In this document: piece after piece, positions 30,601 to 42,103 of the stretch | How positions within the stretch are numbered: the first letter of the stretch is position 1 | Layout: the number at the start of each line of letters is the position of its first letter | Assembly: GCA_037179335.1 (NCBI GenBank) | Contig: JAKZHN010000004.1 | Coordinates: forward strand, 434,001-498,000 | Direction of reading: 5' to 3' | DNA from: Cyclaneusma minus | Taxonomy: Eukaryota > Ascomycota > Leotiomycetes > Marthamycetales > Marthamycetaceae | DNA length: 64,000 nucleotides | Notes under the pieces: generated by a model | Told to the model about the DNA's origin: nothing | Seen by the model: the letters and a program-made list of their open reading frames with translations, nothing else | The model's database searches: none | Program-made: the position numbers and the translations under genes

Positions 30601-32458
30601 AAGCATCCACCTGATTTTCTTTCGACATGAAATGGCTCTAGAGAACGAACTACTGAGCAATTTTCGGGAAAGTTTTTGAAATTTCTATATAGTGCGCTCG
30701 TTCCTTGGTGCCCCCGTTTATACGGGAGACGAGTCACAACTCAGGATATGCCATGTAATAGACATCACTAGTACATGTTATTGCAGCCAATCGGATCGAA
30801 TAACAGTTTTTGAAGCAAAGGCCGAGAAGATGGCAGCTAGAAACGACAAAGCTCGACATAAAGAACTGTGTTCTAAAACCTAAATTGAGAAGCAAATAAG
30901 CGATCTCTAGGTATGCATCGAGGCAATTCTAGGAAGTCTATATAGGCCTAAGCAGATGATTGACGAAGCTTGTGACATGGACCACGCGAGTTGGAAGCAA
31001 TCATTGTCCTGTAGCTCTATCGTCGACTCCGTAGTGAGGGAAAGCAAGTTACAAACCCCGGCCTGAGACAAGTCCAAAGTCAAACTAGGGGTATTGACGG
31101 CAAGCGTGGTTGAGAAACTGCTCAAATCATTCTTGATGAAAGCCCAAGAACTACAGTAAGACGAAAGTAGTCTGGGTATGGCTACCGGGGCTGGTAGTCC
31201 CCAAATATCAGTAATATCCCAGTGATAGGGATTATTCCAAGTCCTTTGGAACCTCCCAAGTTCCTTGGAATATCCGAAGTTATCTGGATTAGTGCAAATA
31301 CCAGAGACAGATAATTCAAGACCTTGAGTACGGATATCTTTGACCCGTGACCGCATCTAAACTCTTGGTGACACTGTAACGACTCCAAGTCCACGAACTC
31401 GAAGAGGAGGAACCTCGCGATCTGAACTTCCAAGACCCATCATCATCCATGTGATACCAAAGACTACCAAAGCACCCAACTCTACGAAATACTCCATAAA
31501 TGACAAATAGCCAATTGCAGAACTACGCAATATATGAAGAGCGCCCAATTCAAGTTGTGGAATACTCGCGAGGGAAGCGAGTAGAACGGCGAACTGCCGC
31601 CAGGATGTATTTGCATTTGAAGTCCAGTGAGGCTGTGTCACTGTGATTCCCACAGCATCTCGTCGACGTCAGAAACACGACAGATACATGTATCGAAGCC
31701 ATGGAAGAGTTCACCGCAGACGCTTGTGCGACGGTGACATCGGGATCCATTTGTTGCACTCGACCAACCAGACATGATCCCGACTCGGGGCCCTGCGTCG
31801 GATAGCCACAGATGACAGAGAACGTTCACAGTGCATGCAAGGTGATGGCAATATGTGTACGACTTATGAGCCTCCAGCATCCAAAGTTGAGATGAAATGT
31901 CACTATTGACAACTCCAATCTAAACTTCAATGTTCTGCCCTTGACAGCCACGACAGCGAAGCGATGAGCAATAATCTGGAGACTGAGAGGTTGGACCCCC
32001 ACTCACGACTTCAGCCGAACAATGCATTCGCCTTCCACTTGGAGCCTGTCGCAACATCAGCAGACCACGGCGATGACCAAGCAGGAGACGGTGGGTGTAA
32101 CGACAGGGCGACGAACGAAGATGAAGCATCGCGGCCATGGGATTGGAATCCCAGCAAGCTGGGCGTCGTCGGTGATGGATTATGATAAGGCCTAGCGCAA
32201 ACCCCCGCGGGGTGATTGTCAAAGCTGTCACGGGCGTGTCTGATCTGCGATGCCAGCGAGCCGGACAGCAAGTTATGTCTCCATCTCGTTGCCTTGCCCC
32301 CAATTTCTTCCCCATCTTGAATCCTTTAAATCCTCCAGATCTGAATATCGTCTCGCCCTTCATTCTTGAAAAACCCCGAAGATCTTTCAACTCGATCTCT
32401 CTACCACATCTCCACCATCTCCCCACTTCTCGCGCAAAACCGCAAAACATCCTTCAAG
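30601..32458. other. Gene-free spacer
   Basis: I find no supported gene. The segment 31150-31310 is a copy of the dispersed repeat seen at 19090-19300. The last 150 bases are CT-rich and probably form the promoter and leader of the oxygenase gene at 32459. Confidence 0.5.
31150..31310 (+). repeat. Dispersed repeat, copy 2 (partner at 19090-19300)
   Basis: Shares the opening gacgaaagtagtctg-gtatgg-ctacc and a following run of short units such as attccaagtcctttgg and ttccttggaatat with the copy at 19.1 kb. Confidence 0.5.
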
Positions 32459-33702
32459 ATGTCTTCCACAACCACCACAACCCCCTCAACAACCAAACTC
32501 GAGCTCCGCACCGCCCTCGGCCCCGTCTTTCGCGACGTCCTCACCACTCCCCCCCGCGACTGCACCGCCTCCGAAATCCCCATCATCGACCTCTCCCTCT
32601 CCCCTGCCACCCTCGCTCCCCAAATCCGCGCCGCCTGCACCAACACCGGTTTCTTCTACATCAAAAACCACGGCATACCCCCCGAAACCATCGCCAAGGC
32701 AAAGGAACAACTACTTACCTTCTTCCGCCAGCCCGAACATCTCAAAGATAAAATCAACATGGACCAATCAAAGTATTTCAACGGCTGGAAAGGCGCCAGG
32801 CTTACGAATATTTCCCCGGGAGAGAGTATTGATGTGAAGGAAAGCATGGCGTTTCGATATGAACCGCAGTATGATCCTGACTACAAAGACCCGAACGAGG
32901 TGCCAGAGGAAGTCAAGCCCTGGATCCGCGGCGAAGATTTCGTCTGGGAAGGCACATCGCACCTCCCCTCCTTCAAGCAAGACGTCCTCCTATACTGGTC
33001 CTCCTGTCTCACCCTCGCCCGACGCCTCGTCCGCATTTTCGCACTCTCCCTCTCGCTCCCCGAAGACTATTTCGATTCGCGCACATCATACCCAGGTGCT
33101 GATGGCGTGTTTAATTACTATCCAGTAACTACCGAAGAAGAGAAAGCGAAAGAGGCGGTGGGGTTGGGGAGTCATACGGATTTGCAGCTTTTTACGCTGC
33201 TGTGGCAGGATATGGTGGGCGGGTTGCAGGTGCTGAATAGGGAGGGGCAGTGGATTAAGGCGCCGCCGGTGGAGGGCACGATTGTGGTTAATATTGGGGA
33301 TTTTATGATGCGGTTGAGTAATGATTTGTACAAGAGTACTGTGCATAGGGTGTATAACCAGGCTACTTGTGAGCGGGTTTCTATGCCGTTTTTCTTTGGT
33401 AAGTTTCCCCTTCCCCTTTTTCTGATGTTGATTTCTCTGCCGGAAGACTTGATCATCGTGCGAACTTTCGAGGTTTGCTTGAAGAAACTGTGTTTGCTGA
33501 TGAAGATGCAGGCTTGAATTTCAACTGCGTGGAGGGAGTCATTCCTACCTGCGTCTCCCCGGAAAATCCAGCCAAGTACGATCCTATCTCTTGTGGCGAC
33601 TGGTGCCAAATGCGCTTTACGCAAGAAAGCGAACAGTTCCAGGAGAAGCACGGCGCGCAGGCATCGCAAGCACCGAGTGCGAAGATAGTTGCTGCATCAT
33701 GA
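32459..33702 (+). CDS. 2-oxoglutarate/Fe(II)-dependent oxygenase
   Basis: Exons 32459-33398 and 33512-33702 join across a 113-base intron (gtaagt to gcag) to give 376 residues. The N-terminal DIOX_N region includes IPIIDLS and GFFYIKNHGIP (about residues 40-75). The double-stranded beta-helix core holds the iron triad H239-x-D241 in GSHTDLQLF and the distal histidine near residue 296 in STVHRV. The 2-oxoglutarate-binding arginine and serine follow in ERVSMPFFFG, where the intron falls. The substrate cannot be read from the sequence; relatives act in secondary metabolism, hormone-like or nucleobase oxidation, or are uncharacterised. It is a cytosolic soluble enzyme without a targeting signal. 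The first ATG that gives a normal N-terminus was chosen. Confidence 0.88.
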
Positions 33703-34255
33703 GACTCCCGGTAAAACAGTATCTGAGGATTGCTGGGCGAGATTTGGGCGTTTCTGGCTCTTGGAAAGAAGGTCTCGGGAGGAAACGTTTGACAGCTTCG
33801 GGCGCACGGGGAATTTGGGATGATGACCTCAGGCAAGCATGGGAGGATTCCGGTCTGCTATGGATTTCGAAAGCGTTGCATCGCATTTGGACAAGCCTTG
33901 GGTTTCGCGATTTATGGGCGTTCCAGGTTCTGCGTGTCCTGGATTGTATCTTGTAGTAGAGTCACCGGGCTTTGAATAGATAATTGCCCTTGAACAGAAA
34001 AATCCTCTTCTCTCTGGGAACACCTTGATTGCCAATTATAATGGCTTGCTGGTGCGTAAATCCACTTTGCCAGTCTCTGGCTAGTACGCACATGTGGTAT
34101 TATTTGAAGCTGATTTAGGACCGACTGGCGGAATGTTCGTTTGGAGAATGACCGAGGCTTCGCCTCCGCCTCAAAAAAACAAAACGCCCCAGAACCTTCC
34201 TTGACTCAAAATGGCGGGGGATTTTAACTGTCAAATGTAAAAATGTCAAAAGAGT
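33703..34255. other. Spacer between oxygenase gene and tRNA-Ala
   Basis: No gene is supported. A 121-codon open frame that crosses the oxygenase stop in another phase has no protein-like character. Confidence 0.5.
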
Positions 34256-34340
34256 TGGACTCGCGGGGAATCGAACCCCGGACCCCTCCCAAACACAGTA
34301 AAGATGCGAAGGGAGTATTATACCCCTAAACCACAAGCCC
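34256..34340 (-). tRNA. tRNA-Ala (CGC) with a 13-base intron
   Basis: On the minus strand the acceptor stem GGGCTTG pairs with CGAGTCC and contains the G3:U70 wobble that identifies alanine tRNAs; the discriminator is A. The D arm is TGGTTTAGGGGTA. The anticodon stem ctccc/gggag closes a loop TT-CGC-A. About 13 bases (tctttactgtgtt) follow position 37, the canonical intron site. The T arm is ccggg-ttcgatt-ccccg-like. Without the intron the tRNA is 72 bases long. Confidence 0.92.
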
Positions 34341-34653
34341 GGAACGTGTTAAACAACGCCAGAAGTGCGAATAGATGGCGTCGGCCAGTCCCCGTTCACG
34401 ACAATTTTTCCAGCAGGTCCAAGTATGCTGAAAGCAGATTGCTGTGTGTGGGCCACAGAAAGAGACCGTGTTCGGAATGAAAAAGAAGGCTGCATAATGC
34501 GTGATTTTGACTCGATTCTAGCCATGCATCAACCCCATTCAACCCATGCTCCCAACTCCCCCATGCCGCATGCAGTCCCAGGACCCCAAACTCCTCACAA
34601 ATGCTTCTTAGTGTTGGCTTTTCCTTGCCAAGCTCCAAATCCACACCACGGTC

Positions 34654-35237
34654 TCAAATAACCTCCCTCACCAAGTCCACCAAATCAAACCACCCCTCCC
34701 TTCCCTCCTGATCGGGCACCTTCAGCAACCCCGTCCCCACAACTACCATCCTCTTCTCCTCCGGATCCTTGGCCAGTATCTGACTCGCAATCTGGGATGC
34801 TAGCAGCTGACCCAATGTTTCTCTTTCAGGCGTGCCTGCGCCTAGAATTGTTTGTGGTGTGAGGTGTGGGTGTGGGAGGAGGTTCATTTCATCGGAGGAG
34901 GATTGGAGGGTGGAGGTTAGGTCGGTGAGTGGGTTGGCTGGGGTGAGAGGGACTTGGATCTGGAATAGCAACAATTTGATTAGTATAACGTGGTTTTTGA
35001 GGGTTGGGTGGACTGGAGGGAAGAATGGAATGGAAGAGAAAGGAATACCCATTGAGATAATCGCCCTGCTTGTGTGATGGTGAATAGGATCTTGTCGGCG
35101 AAGTAGAAAGATGTCGCGGTTGTTGCGATGCCAGAGATGTTGCTCGTTGCTGTGCGGGAGTTGACTGGGAAGGGCGCGGGGAAGACGTCGTGTGCTGGAG
35201 GCAGGGCTTCTGCCAGTCCTGCTAAGCTTGTCGTCAT
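34654..35237 (-). CDS. Proteasome assembly chaperone 3-like protein
   Basis: Exons 35049-35237 and 34654-34959 join across an 89-base intron (gtattc to ccag) to give 164 residues, the usual size of fungal PAC3-like proteins. The pattern ISGIATTATSFYFADKILFTITQAGRL matches the beta-strand core of that family, as do the later HLTPQTILGAG-ERETLGQLLASQIAS and the VVVGTGL strand near the end. Such proteins pair with a partner chaperone and help seat alpha subunits during 20S proteasome ring assembly in the cytosol. Assignment is from pattern recognition and length, so it is probable rather than certain. It is transcribed away from the DEAH helicase gene with 256 bases between the start codons. Confidence 0.65.
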
Positions 35238-35493
35238 TGTGAGATTTCCAAGTTGTGCAGAGAAAGTGAAGTTTCGTGAATTCAGAAGTTCAAACTGAAG
35301 ATGGGGGAGCTTGGAGGAGCTTTATCGCGCGATAAGGCGGCTCACCGCTTAGAGATGGGCGGCAGAAAAAGATGCACATCCAAAAAGTTTCCGCCGCCGA
35401 AACTCCAAAATCCCATTTTCCACAAACCTGCATCACAAGCCATCGGAGCAAAGACTGGAGTAATTGAAGAAATACTCCAGGTTTGCACTCAAC
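35238..35493. promoter_or_regulatory. Bidirectional promoter region
   Basis: The 256 bases between the divergent chaperone-like and helicase genes must hold both promoters. It contains a palindromic tcgcgcgataag stretch (near 35325) but no TATA box. Shared control of proteasome assembly and ribosome biogenesis is an inference from the spacing only. Confidence 0.4.
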
Positions 35494-38400
35494 ATGGCGC
35501 CCAATTTCGTCCCGCGTCAGCGCAAACACAAAGTGCTTGCGCGACAAAAATCGCAAAAGTCCCACGATGGGAATGACGAGAACGGAGTCTCTCCCACTGA
35601 GCCCACAGACCCAAACGCGCTCATCCTCCCCTCCTCCAGCACCGCAGAACGCGAAGCACGCAAAGCCATCCTCCGCAAAGAACTACAAAACGGCCAACCG
35701 AAAGTGTCAGGGAAGAAGGCGAAGCGGTTGGAAAAGTACATAGAGGGAAAGCTGAAGAAAGATGAGAATCGAGTGCTTATTGCGCAGTTGGCGAGGAATA
35801 AGACGGATACGAGTTTGTTTAAGAGTAGTAGGGAGTTGGGGAGGGGGAGGGAGACGAAGAAGGAAAGGGTGGCGAGGGGGGTGAGGGAGTATAGGGCGGG
35901 TGTGGATGTGGAGCGGAATGAGAGGGTGATCTTCGAGAGGCGGGAAGAGAGGGATGAGGCGGATGAGGATGAGGACGATGATGAGGATGAGGAGATGGAG
36001 GAGCGGCCAGTGGCACAAGAAAAGACTGTGGAAGATACTAGAAAGGGGCTTTCTCAGGTGCAGCTGGGTAAGCCGGCTCCTGCGGTGGCGGTGGGCAGTG
36101 GCTTGAAGAGACCATTGGAGGTGGATGATGAGGGGAAACCGGTCTTAAAGAAGCGGAAGCGGAAGGGTGGGATCAAGTCAAAGTTCACGTTCAAGCCGAA
36201 GGAGGAGGAGAACGAAGAGCCTGCCTGGGAAGGGTTTAGCTCCGGAGACGAGGAGGAAATGGACTCAGAAACGGGCTCAGAAGATGCATCTGCGGACGAA
36301 GACGAGGACGATGAATCTGGTGATGCAGACTCTGCAGAGTCCTCGGAAGAGTCGGAAGATGGGTCAGACGGCTCATCAGAATCCGAAGACTCAGCCTCAG
36401 AGGACGACACTTCGTCTGGCGACGATGAAGAAGCCAAGCAAAAAAGATCGTCGGGATTCAAAGCATGGGCAGAACAACAACGGAATGAAGCACTCGGTTA
36501 CCAATCCGTAAGCAATACTCCAATGGCCACAGAAACCCCTACAATCAAAAACTTCCAACCTCGAGCCCCGGAACAAGATCCACTACCCCCAGAACTTCAA
36601 ATTACCAAATCCGACCGAAAAGCATTTGCAGTCACAGTCACAAGAACCCCTGAAATCGAAGCATCCCGACTCAAACTCCCAGTGGTCGCAGAAGAACAGA
36701 AAATTATGGAGGCAATTCATAACAACCCGACCGTCGTCATTTATGGTGCCACAGGTTCCGGAAAGACTACCCAAGTGCCCCAGTTTCTGTATGAAGCAGG
36801 CTACGGCTCAGGCTCCGGCCCAAATCCCGGCATGATTGGTGTCACTCAACCTCGTCGAGTAGCAGCTGTAAGTATGGCAAAACGTGTAGGAGACGAACTT
36901 GGAGATCACGGCAAGAGAGTCGCATACCAAATCCGATTCGAAGGTACCACCTCGCCCAACACCGCAGTCAAATTCATGACAGATGGTGTGCTTCTTCGTG
37001 AAATAGCAAACGACTTCTCCTTGTCTAAGTACTCCGCTATCGTCATCGATGAAGCTCACGAAAGATCCGTCAACACGGATATCCTCATAGGAATGATGAG
37101 TCGAATCGTGAAAATCCGAGACGAGACCAAGAAGACCCTCAAGCTCATCATCATGTCTGCTACTTTGCGTATTACGGACTTTACGGGAAACAAAACCCTA
37201 TTCTCTACACCACCGCCAGTGCTCCAAGCTGAGGGGCGCCAATTCACAGTCACTAATCACTACGCCAAGAAGACGTACCACGATTACGTGGAGGAGGCAT
37301 TCAAGAAGATCAGCAAAGGACACAAGAAGCTTCCGCCTGGTGGCTTCCTAGTATTCCTCACAGGTCAAAATGAAATCCAACAGCTCAGCAAACGCCTCAA
37401 GGAAGCATTTGGCGGCTCATCCGGCTCAAATATTCCAGTACGGGCTTCTGGACGAGAAGGACCGCTCGAGGCAGAAGATGTCGACTTTGGAGATAGTACT
37501 CCAGTAGTCGATGACGGTGACGATGACTACGACTCGGACGACTCCGTTGACATCGAAGACGAGGACGAGTTCAAAGTTAATGATGACGAAGAAGACAGGG
37601 CAACGCCCGGGCCCGCAAAGATGCATATCTTGCCCCTTTACTCTCTCCTACCCACCAGAGAGCAACTTCGAATTTTTGAGCCTCCACCAGACAACTCGCG
37701 CATGATCGTGCTCGCAACAAACGTCGCAGAAACCAGTTTGACCATTCCCGGCATCCGATACGTCTTTGACACCGGTCGGTCAAAAGAGAGGAAGTTCGAC
37801 CACACCACTGGCGTCCAATCCTTCGAAGTCGGCTGGATCAGTAAAGCAAGTGCATCCCAGCGAGCAGGTCGTGCTGGAAGAACAGGTCCAGGCCACTGCT
37901 ACAAGCTCTACTCCTCCGCAGTCTACGAACGAGACTTCCCGGAGTTCGCAGAACCAGAAATCCTCCGAATGTCAATCGAGGGAGTGGTTCTCCAACTCAA
38001 AGCCATGAACATCCCAGATCCCATCGATAATTTCCCCTTTCCCACGCCACCGAGCAAAGAGAGCATACGAAAAGCCCAAAAGCTTCTGACGCACCTCTCA
38101 GCACTCACAGCATCACCGAAGAACACCTCAATCACTCCGTTCGGTCGGACAATGTCGGTCTTCCCGCTGTCTCCCCGATTCGCACGCATTCTCCTGATGG
38201 GAAACGCATACGGCTGTATACATTGGGCCATCGCTCTTGTCGCAGGTCTCTCAACAGGAGATGTCTTCATCCCGGACACCCAGGCAATCCCCGCACTGAA
38301 AGAGAAAGACCCAGAAGCCATTTTCTCGAACGCGGATCGCCTTGAAGAAGATGCCCAGCTATCCATTCGCCGAGAATTCAACAGAGTTCAAAAGTCCTTC

Positions 38401-39189
38401 TGCAATCTCGACGACAAGTCCGACGCCATAAAACTTCTACGGGTTCTCGGCGAATATGCATACCAATCCACCGATGAAGCTGAAGAATGGTGCCAGTCAC
38501 ACTTCGTCCGATCCAAGCCCCTCAAAGAAACCCTCCAACTCCGACGTCAACTCACAGACATTCTCCGAACCAACGTGGCCGAGCACGCAGCTCTCAAATA
38601 CGAGCAAAAGATGGACTTGCCAAAACCAGAGCAGATCGGCGTACTGAAACAGATCGTCGCCTCTGGCTTCATCGACTGCGTCGCCAGACGCGCCGACCTA
38701 ACCGAACAAAACGGTCTCGAAACATGGCGAAAGCCCAAAAGAGCCATCGACGTCCCCTACGTCACGCTCTTCCCCTCCAACCTCCCCGGTCGCACTGATC
38801 CCGACGAAGACGAACTCCTCAATAAAGCAGTTTTCATCCACCCCAGCTCACCCCTCGCACATCTCAGTCCCAAAGAATGCCCCGAATTCATTGTGTACAA
38901 GTACTTGCAACGAGCAGCAACTGGGCCTGATGGCAAGAGGTCGAGAACGAGGATGCATGCGTTGACGGATATTAGTGGCAGACAGCTGGCGGCGCTGGCG
39001 AAGGGTACTACTTTGCTGACTTATGGGAAGCCGGTGAAGGAGGAGTCGGTGAATGCGGGCAAGACTGAGAGGGTTGTTTGGTGTACGCCGTTTTTGAGGG
39101 CGGAGGGGACGGGGGGTTTGGGGTGGCCGTTGAGCTTGATGAAGGTTACGCAGAAGTATGTTAGTGGGAGGGGGTGGGTTACGCAGTGA
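35494..39189 (+). CDS. ECM16: DEAH-box RNA helicase, Ecm16/Dhr1 type
   Basis: Intronless gene of 1231 residues, near the 1267 of yeast Ecm16. About 360 N-terminal residues are charged, with long acidic runs (DEDEDDD, SESEDSASEDD) and basic patches. The helicase core has GATGSGKTTQVPQ near residue 420 (motif I), DEAHERS near 519 (II), SAT near 555 (III) and QRAGRAGR near 789 (VI), followed by winged-helix, ratchet and OB-fold regions. An acidic insertion of about 60 residues interrupts the second RecA domain, as in Ecm16/DHX37. The family unwinds the U3 snoRNA from pre-18S rRNA in the nucleolar small-subunit processome. The ATG at 35494 (MAPNFVPRQRKHK) was preferred because it gives a basic start typical of the family. 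Confidence 0.93.
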   Translation: MAPNFVPRQRKHKVLARQKSQKSHDGNDENGVSPTEPTDPNALILPSSSTAEREARKAILRKELQNGQPKVSGKKAKRLEKYIEGKLKKDENRVLIAQLARNKTDTSLFKSSRELGRGRETKKERVARGVREYRAGVDVERNERVIFERREERDEADEDEDDDEDEEMEERPVAQEKTVEDTRKGLSQVQLGKPAPAVAVGSGLKRPLEVDDEGKPVLKKRKRKGGIKSKFTFKPKEEENEEPAWEGFSSGDEEEMDSETGSEDASADEDEDDESGDADSAESSEESEDGSDGSSESEDSASEDDTSSGDDEEAKQKRSSGFKAWAEQQRNEALGYQSVSNTPMATETPTIKNFQPRAPEQDPLPPELQITKSDRKAFAVTVTRTPEIEASRLKLPVVAEEQKIMEAIHNNPTVVIYGATGSGKTTQVPQFLYEAGYGSGSGPNPGMIGVTQPRRVAAVSMAKRVGDELGDHGKRVAYQIRFEGTTSPNTAVKFMTDGVLLREIANDFSLSKYSAIVIDEAHERSVNTDILIGMMSRIVKIRDETKKTLKLIIMSATLRITDFTGNKTLFSTPPPVLQAEGRQFTVTNHYAKKTYHDYVEEAFKKISKGHKKLPPGGFLVFLTGQNEIQQLSKRLKEAFGGSSGSNIPVRASGREGPLEAEDVDFGDSTPVVDDGDDDYDSDDSVDIEDEDEFKVNDDEEDRATPGPAKMHILPLYSLLPTREQLRIFEPPPDNSRMIVLATNVAETSLTIPGIRYVFDTGRSKERKFDHTTGVQSFEVGWISKASASQRAGRAGRTGPGHCYKLYSSAVYERDFPEFAEPEILRMSIEGVVLQLKAMNIPDPIDNFPFPTPPSKESIRKAQKLLTHLSALTASPKNTSITPFGRTMSVFPLSPRFARILLMGNAYGCIHWAIALVAGLSTGDVFIPDTQAIPALKEKDPEAIFSNADRLEEDAQLSIRREFNRVQKSFCNLDDKSDAIKLLRVLGEYAYQSTDEAEEWCQSHFVRSKPLKETLQLRRQLTDILRTNVAEHAALKYEQKMDLPKPEQIGVLKQIVASGFIDCVARRADLTEQNGLETWRKPKRAIDVPYVTLFPSNLPGRTDPDEDELLNKAVFIHPSSPLAHLSPKECPEFIVYKYLQRAATGPDGKRSRTRMHALTDISGRQLAALAKGTTLLTYGKPVKEESVNAGKTERVVWCTPFLRAEGTGGLGWPLSLMKVTQKYVSGRGWVTQ

Positions 39190-39342
39190 TGTGGTGGAGG
39201 TTTTTTGATACCCTGGTTGTTGTGTGTGGCTTATGGAATGAAAAATCTTGCTGCGAGTTTTTGTATATGGTTCGAACTATGATGTCTTTCACCCTGAACG
39301 ACCCCCGGTCTCAACCGACTCTGAAGCCGGCTTCTCCCTGGT

Positions 39343-40611
39343 CTATCTGGACATCTCCTGCGAGGTTCCATCGGGTCTCTTCTGAACCAGCTCAAACAGT
39401 GCTATCAGACGAGTATTTCCTCTTTCCCTAGCCCAGTCAATTGCGCTTCTCCCAGTCGAGTCCGTGAAGTCAGCATCCGCTCCATGCTTCAAAAGAAGCT
39501 CACAAATCTCAATTCTGGAAGCCCGTGTCGCAGCAATCAACAAGGTTTCCCCGCCGAAGATTTCATGCATCCTCCCGCGAAGCTCCGGGTCTGCTCCTTT
39601 CTCAAGAAGATATTTTGCAATTTGCACACCATTATAATGGCACGCTTCAGCGAGCGGAAGATGCCTGTCTGTTGGATTGGCCTTGTCATCCACATCCGCA
39701 CCGGCCTCCACAAGCATCTGCACAATCCTCAAGTTTCCCTGTCCTTTCGCCCCAACACAGCCTTGCGAGAGTGTACTCCAGTCACCATCGTGAGCGTCGC
39801 ATCGTGCATTAGGATCAGCCCCTCTGCTCAGAAGAAGCTGTACCACATCAACACGACCATATCTCGCTGCGTATATAAGCGGCTGTGCTCCGTTCGACGG
39901 ATAACCTTCGTCGATTCGTGCCCCTTTGTCCAGCAACAACCTGACTATTGCATAATATCCCTTGCCGGCTGCAAAGTACAGTAGAGGACCTTTTGGATGT
40001 TCTGCAACCGTTTGGCCTTCAATCTTAGCTCCAGCACGGAGAAGCAGATTCGTCATGTCAAGCGCGCCCTTGCCGACTGCCCACACCAACGGCGTCTTGT
40101 CCTCCAAGTCTCGAGACTCAGTGTCGTAGCCTCTCCTCAATGCCCATTCGAGCGTATCGGCCGCAGCAGGGGTCGCCGAAGCAACAATGTAGTGAAGAAA
40201 AGTATTGCCCCTCAAATCACTAGCGTTGAACTCGTGGCCATTTTTCAGCAGCCACATGACAACAACATCCGACGCCAAATCCTGCGCCACAAAGCCATCG
40301 CCATCTCGAACATCCTTCCTAGCCCCCTTATTCAGGAGAATCCAGACAACTTCCGCGTGTCCAGCTTCGCTCGCATGGTGCAGACACGTCCTCCCCCGGC
40401 CATCGACAGCATTGATATCGACATCTTCGCGCGCCAGAAAATGCTCCACGGGATTGACTTCGCCCCTCTGACACGCGTTGAAAAGTTTCGAGGGCGTCGG
40501 CTCCAAGGTACGGCTCGTACTGCGATCTGGCGTTTCATCCACAATCACGAAATGATTCTCCCTGGCCCATGCATCGCCACCGTTGTCGAAATCGCTTTCT
40601 TGTGAACTCAT
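39343..40611 (-). CDS. Ankyrin-repeat protein
   Basis: Single-exon gene of 422 residues. After about 40 disordered residues (including a TPSKLFNACQRGEV start typical of ankyrin stacks) there are roughly nine to ten ankyrin repeats. Clear examples are GRTCLHHASEAGHAEVVWILL, NTFLHYIVA, PLLYFAAGKGYYAIVRLLLDKGA, PLIYAARYGRVDVVQLLLSRGADPN and ETLLIAATRASRIEICELLLKHGA. No other domain, signal or membrane segment is visible. Such proteins serve as protein-binding scaffolds; the partner is unknown. It converges with the DEAH helicase gene, with only 153 bases between the stop codons. Confidence 0.85.
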   Translation of the reverse strand: MSSQESDFDNGGDAWARENHFVIVDETPDRSTSRTLEPTPSKLFNACQRGEVNPVEHFLAREDVDINAVDGRGRTCLHHASEAGHAEVVWILLNKGARKDVRDGDGFVAQDLASDVVVMWLLKNGHEFNASDLRGNTFLHYIVASATPAAADTLEWALRRGYDTESRDLEDKTPLVWAVGKGALDMTNLLLRAGAKIEGQTVAEHPKGPLLYFAAGKGYYAIVRLLLDKGARIDEGYPSNGAQPLIYAARYGRVDVVQLLLSRGADPNARCDAHDGDWSTLSQGCVGAKGQGNLRIVQMLVEAGADVDDKANPTDRHLPLAEACHYNGVQIAKYLLEKGADPELRGRMHEIFGGETLLIAATRASRIEICELLLKHGADADFTDSTGRSAIDWARERGNTRLIALFELVQKRPDGTSQEMSR

Positions 40612-42103
40612 CTCTTTCTGACAACAGGGTCCGCAAAATGAGGCTTTGGCTGTCGAGGAAGGCTTCGATATAGCATTGAACAGATCCGAAGCTGTATGTG
40701 TAGAACAGTAGGCAGTGGATAGAACATGTAGAATTGGCTGGAGAGCTCCAGTGGGCTCTCCGCAGGCTATATCTACTCTAATCTACACTTCTAGTACCTT
40801 CTAAGGACACCTGGCCACTTCTACATGTAGGGCCTTGGGTGTGGTGTTGCGAGAGGGCTCCACCTTCGGCCGGGGGTTTTGGGGGCCATTTTGAGGCTGA
40901 GTCTACTGGGGTAGACTTATCCATGTGATCATTTCGGACAGCCATGAAAGATACGGGGGCCCGACTAACAATAGAGGCTGGATTCAGGTGCAGTGAAGAA
41001 GTGACTCCTTTACTGATCTATTTATACGAGTCTTCGAAGTCTGCGGGAAAGACGAAGTTTCTCGGGCACCAGCGGTTGGTTGCAGATTATCCCGGGACCC
41101 ACTCATAGATACGAATCGCAGGGACAGGGGGTGAGTTGAGACAGTGGGGCAATCTTCTTTGGACCTCGAGGAAGAAGGAAGCTGATACCATTGAAGTGGA
41201 CAGACAGCAGCAACAACAGCATAAACATCGCAACAGTTCGGCCTTACACAATACACACTCCGAGATTCTTGAATTCTTAGCTTGAAACCAGCATGATGCT
41301 TGAGCTGCCCGCATCCTCGACGACCCCTGTACAGTTGCACAGCTCATAGGAGACACTACTAAACAGACGACAGCTTCGACAAAAACCACGACCAGGGCTT
41401 CCAGAAACAGAAGAAGCAAAATCCAGGAACAGAGAATTCTAGGGAAACACTCGTGAATATCAACTACCCTTCCCTTTTAATCAGCTTCGAAATGGGCATT
41501 TCTCAATCTCCGGGGAGCATCTCACCCATGCATTATCATCCAACCGTGCTCTGGGGTCTTGGCTTGGTATTTCGTTTATTCATTGATATCTCAAATCATC
41601 ATCTGGGAGGTAACCGACGAAGAATGATCATCACGAGCATTGACGGCCCACTTTACCCCAGATTCCGAGTCGGTGGCACAGTGACACCTGCAGCTGCTCC
41701 CCACGTCAACCCCTCATATGGGACGAGGGACTGCTTTGCGGGGAAATTACCCACCACTCACGGCTGGTCTTGGTCTGCGAGATGAATGGACCGCGTGTTT
41801 CCTCGCTGGTCTTCAAGGCATTTCTTCGATGGATGAATTGTGAAAGTGGACGTAGTATTGCGCCTTCGCCTTGAACTTGCATTTGGTATAAAGTATTCTG
41901 GTGTTGTTATCATGGGGTTCTCGAGTACCTTGTACTTTGTCCGTCGAAGCCAACTGCTCGTCTTCTTCTATCTTCTTTGGCTCTCAGCATTTGCTTTTCT
42001 GCTTCTGTTCTCCAAATATTGGGTCTTTCATCTTGTCAAATAGGCGGGTGTCTCGAGGAAAATTGAAAACTATCCTTGGGCTTGAAGCTGGATTACAAGC
42101 AAC
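40612..42103. other. Spacer and transporter promoter
   Basis: No gene is supported. Candidate frames at 40984-41419 (minus) and 41453-41785 (plus) lack protein character. The last few hundred bases presumably contain the promoter of the sugar transporter. Confidence 0.5.

Noticed and set aside
30174..30737. 187-codon minus-strand frame upstream of copy F
   Set aside because: It runs through the promoter block shared with copy E in a phase not conserved between the two, so it is unlikely to be coding.
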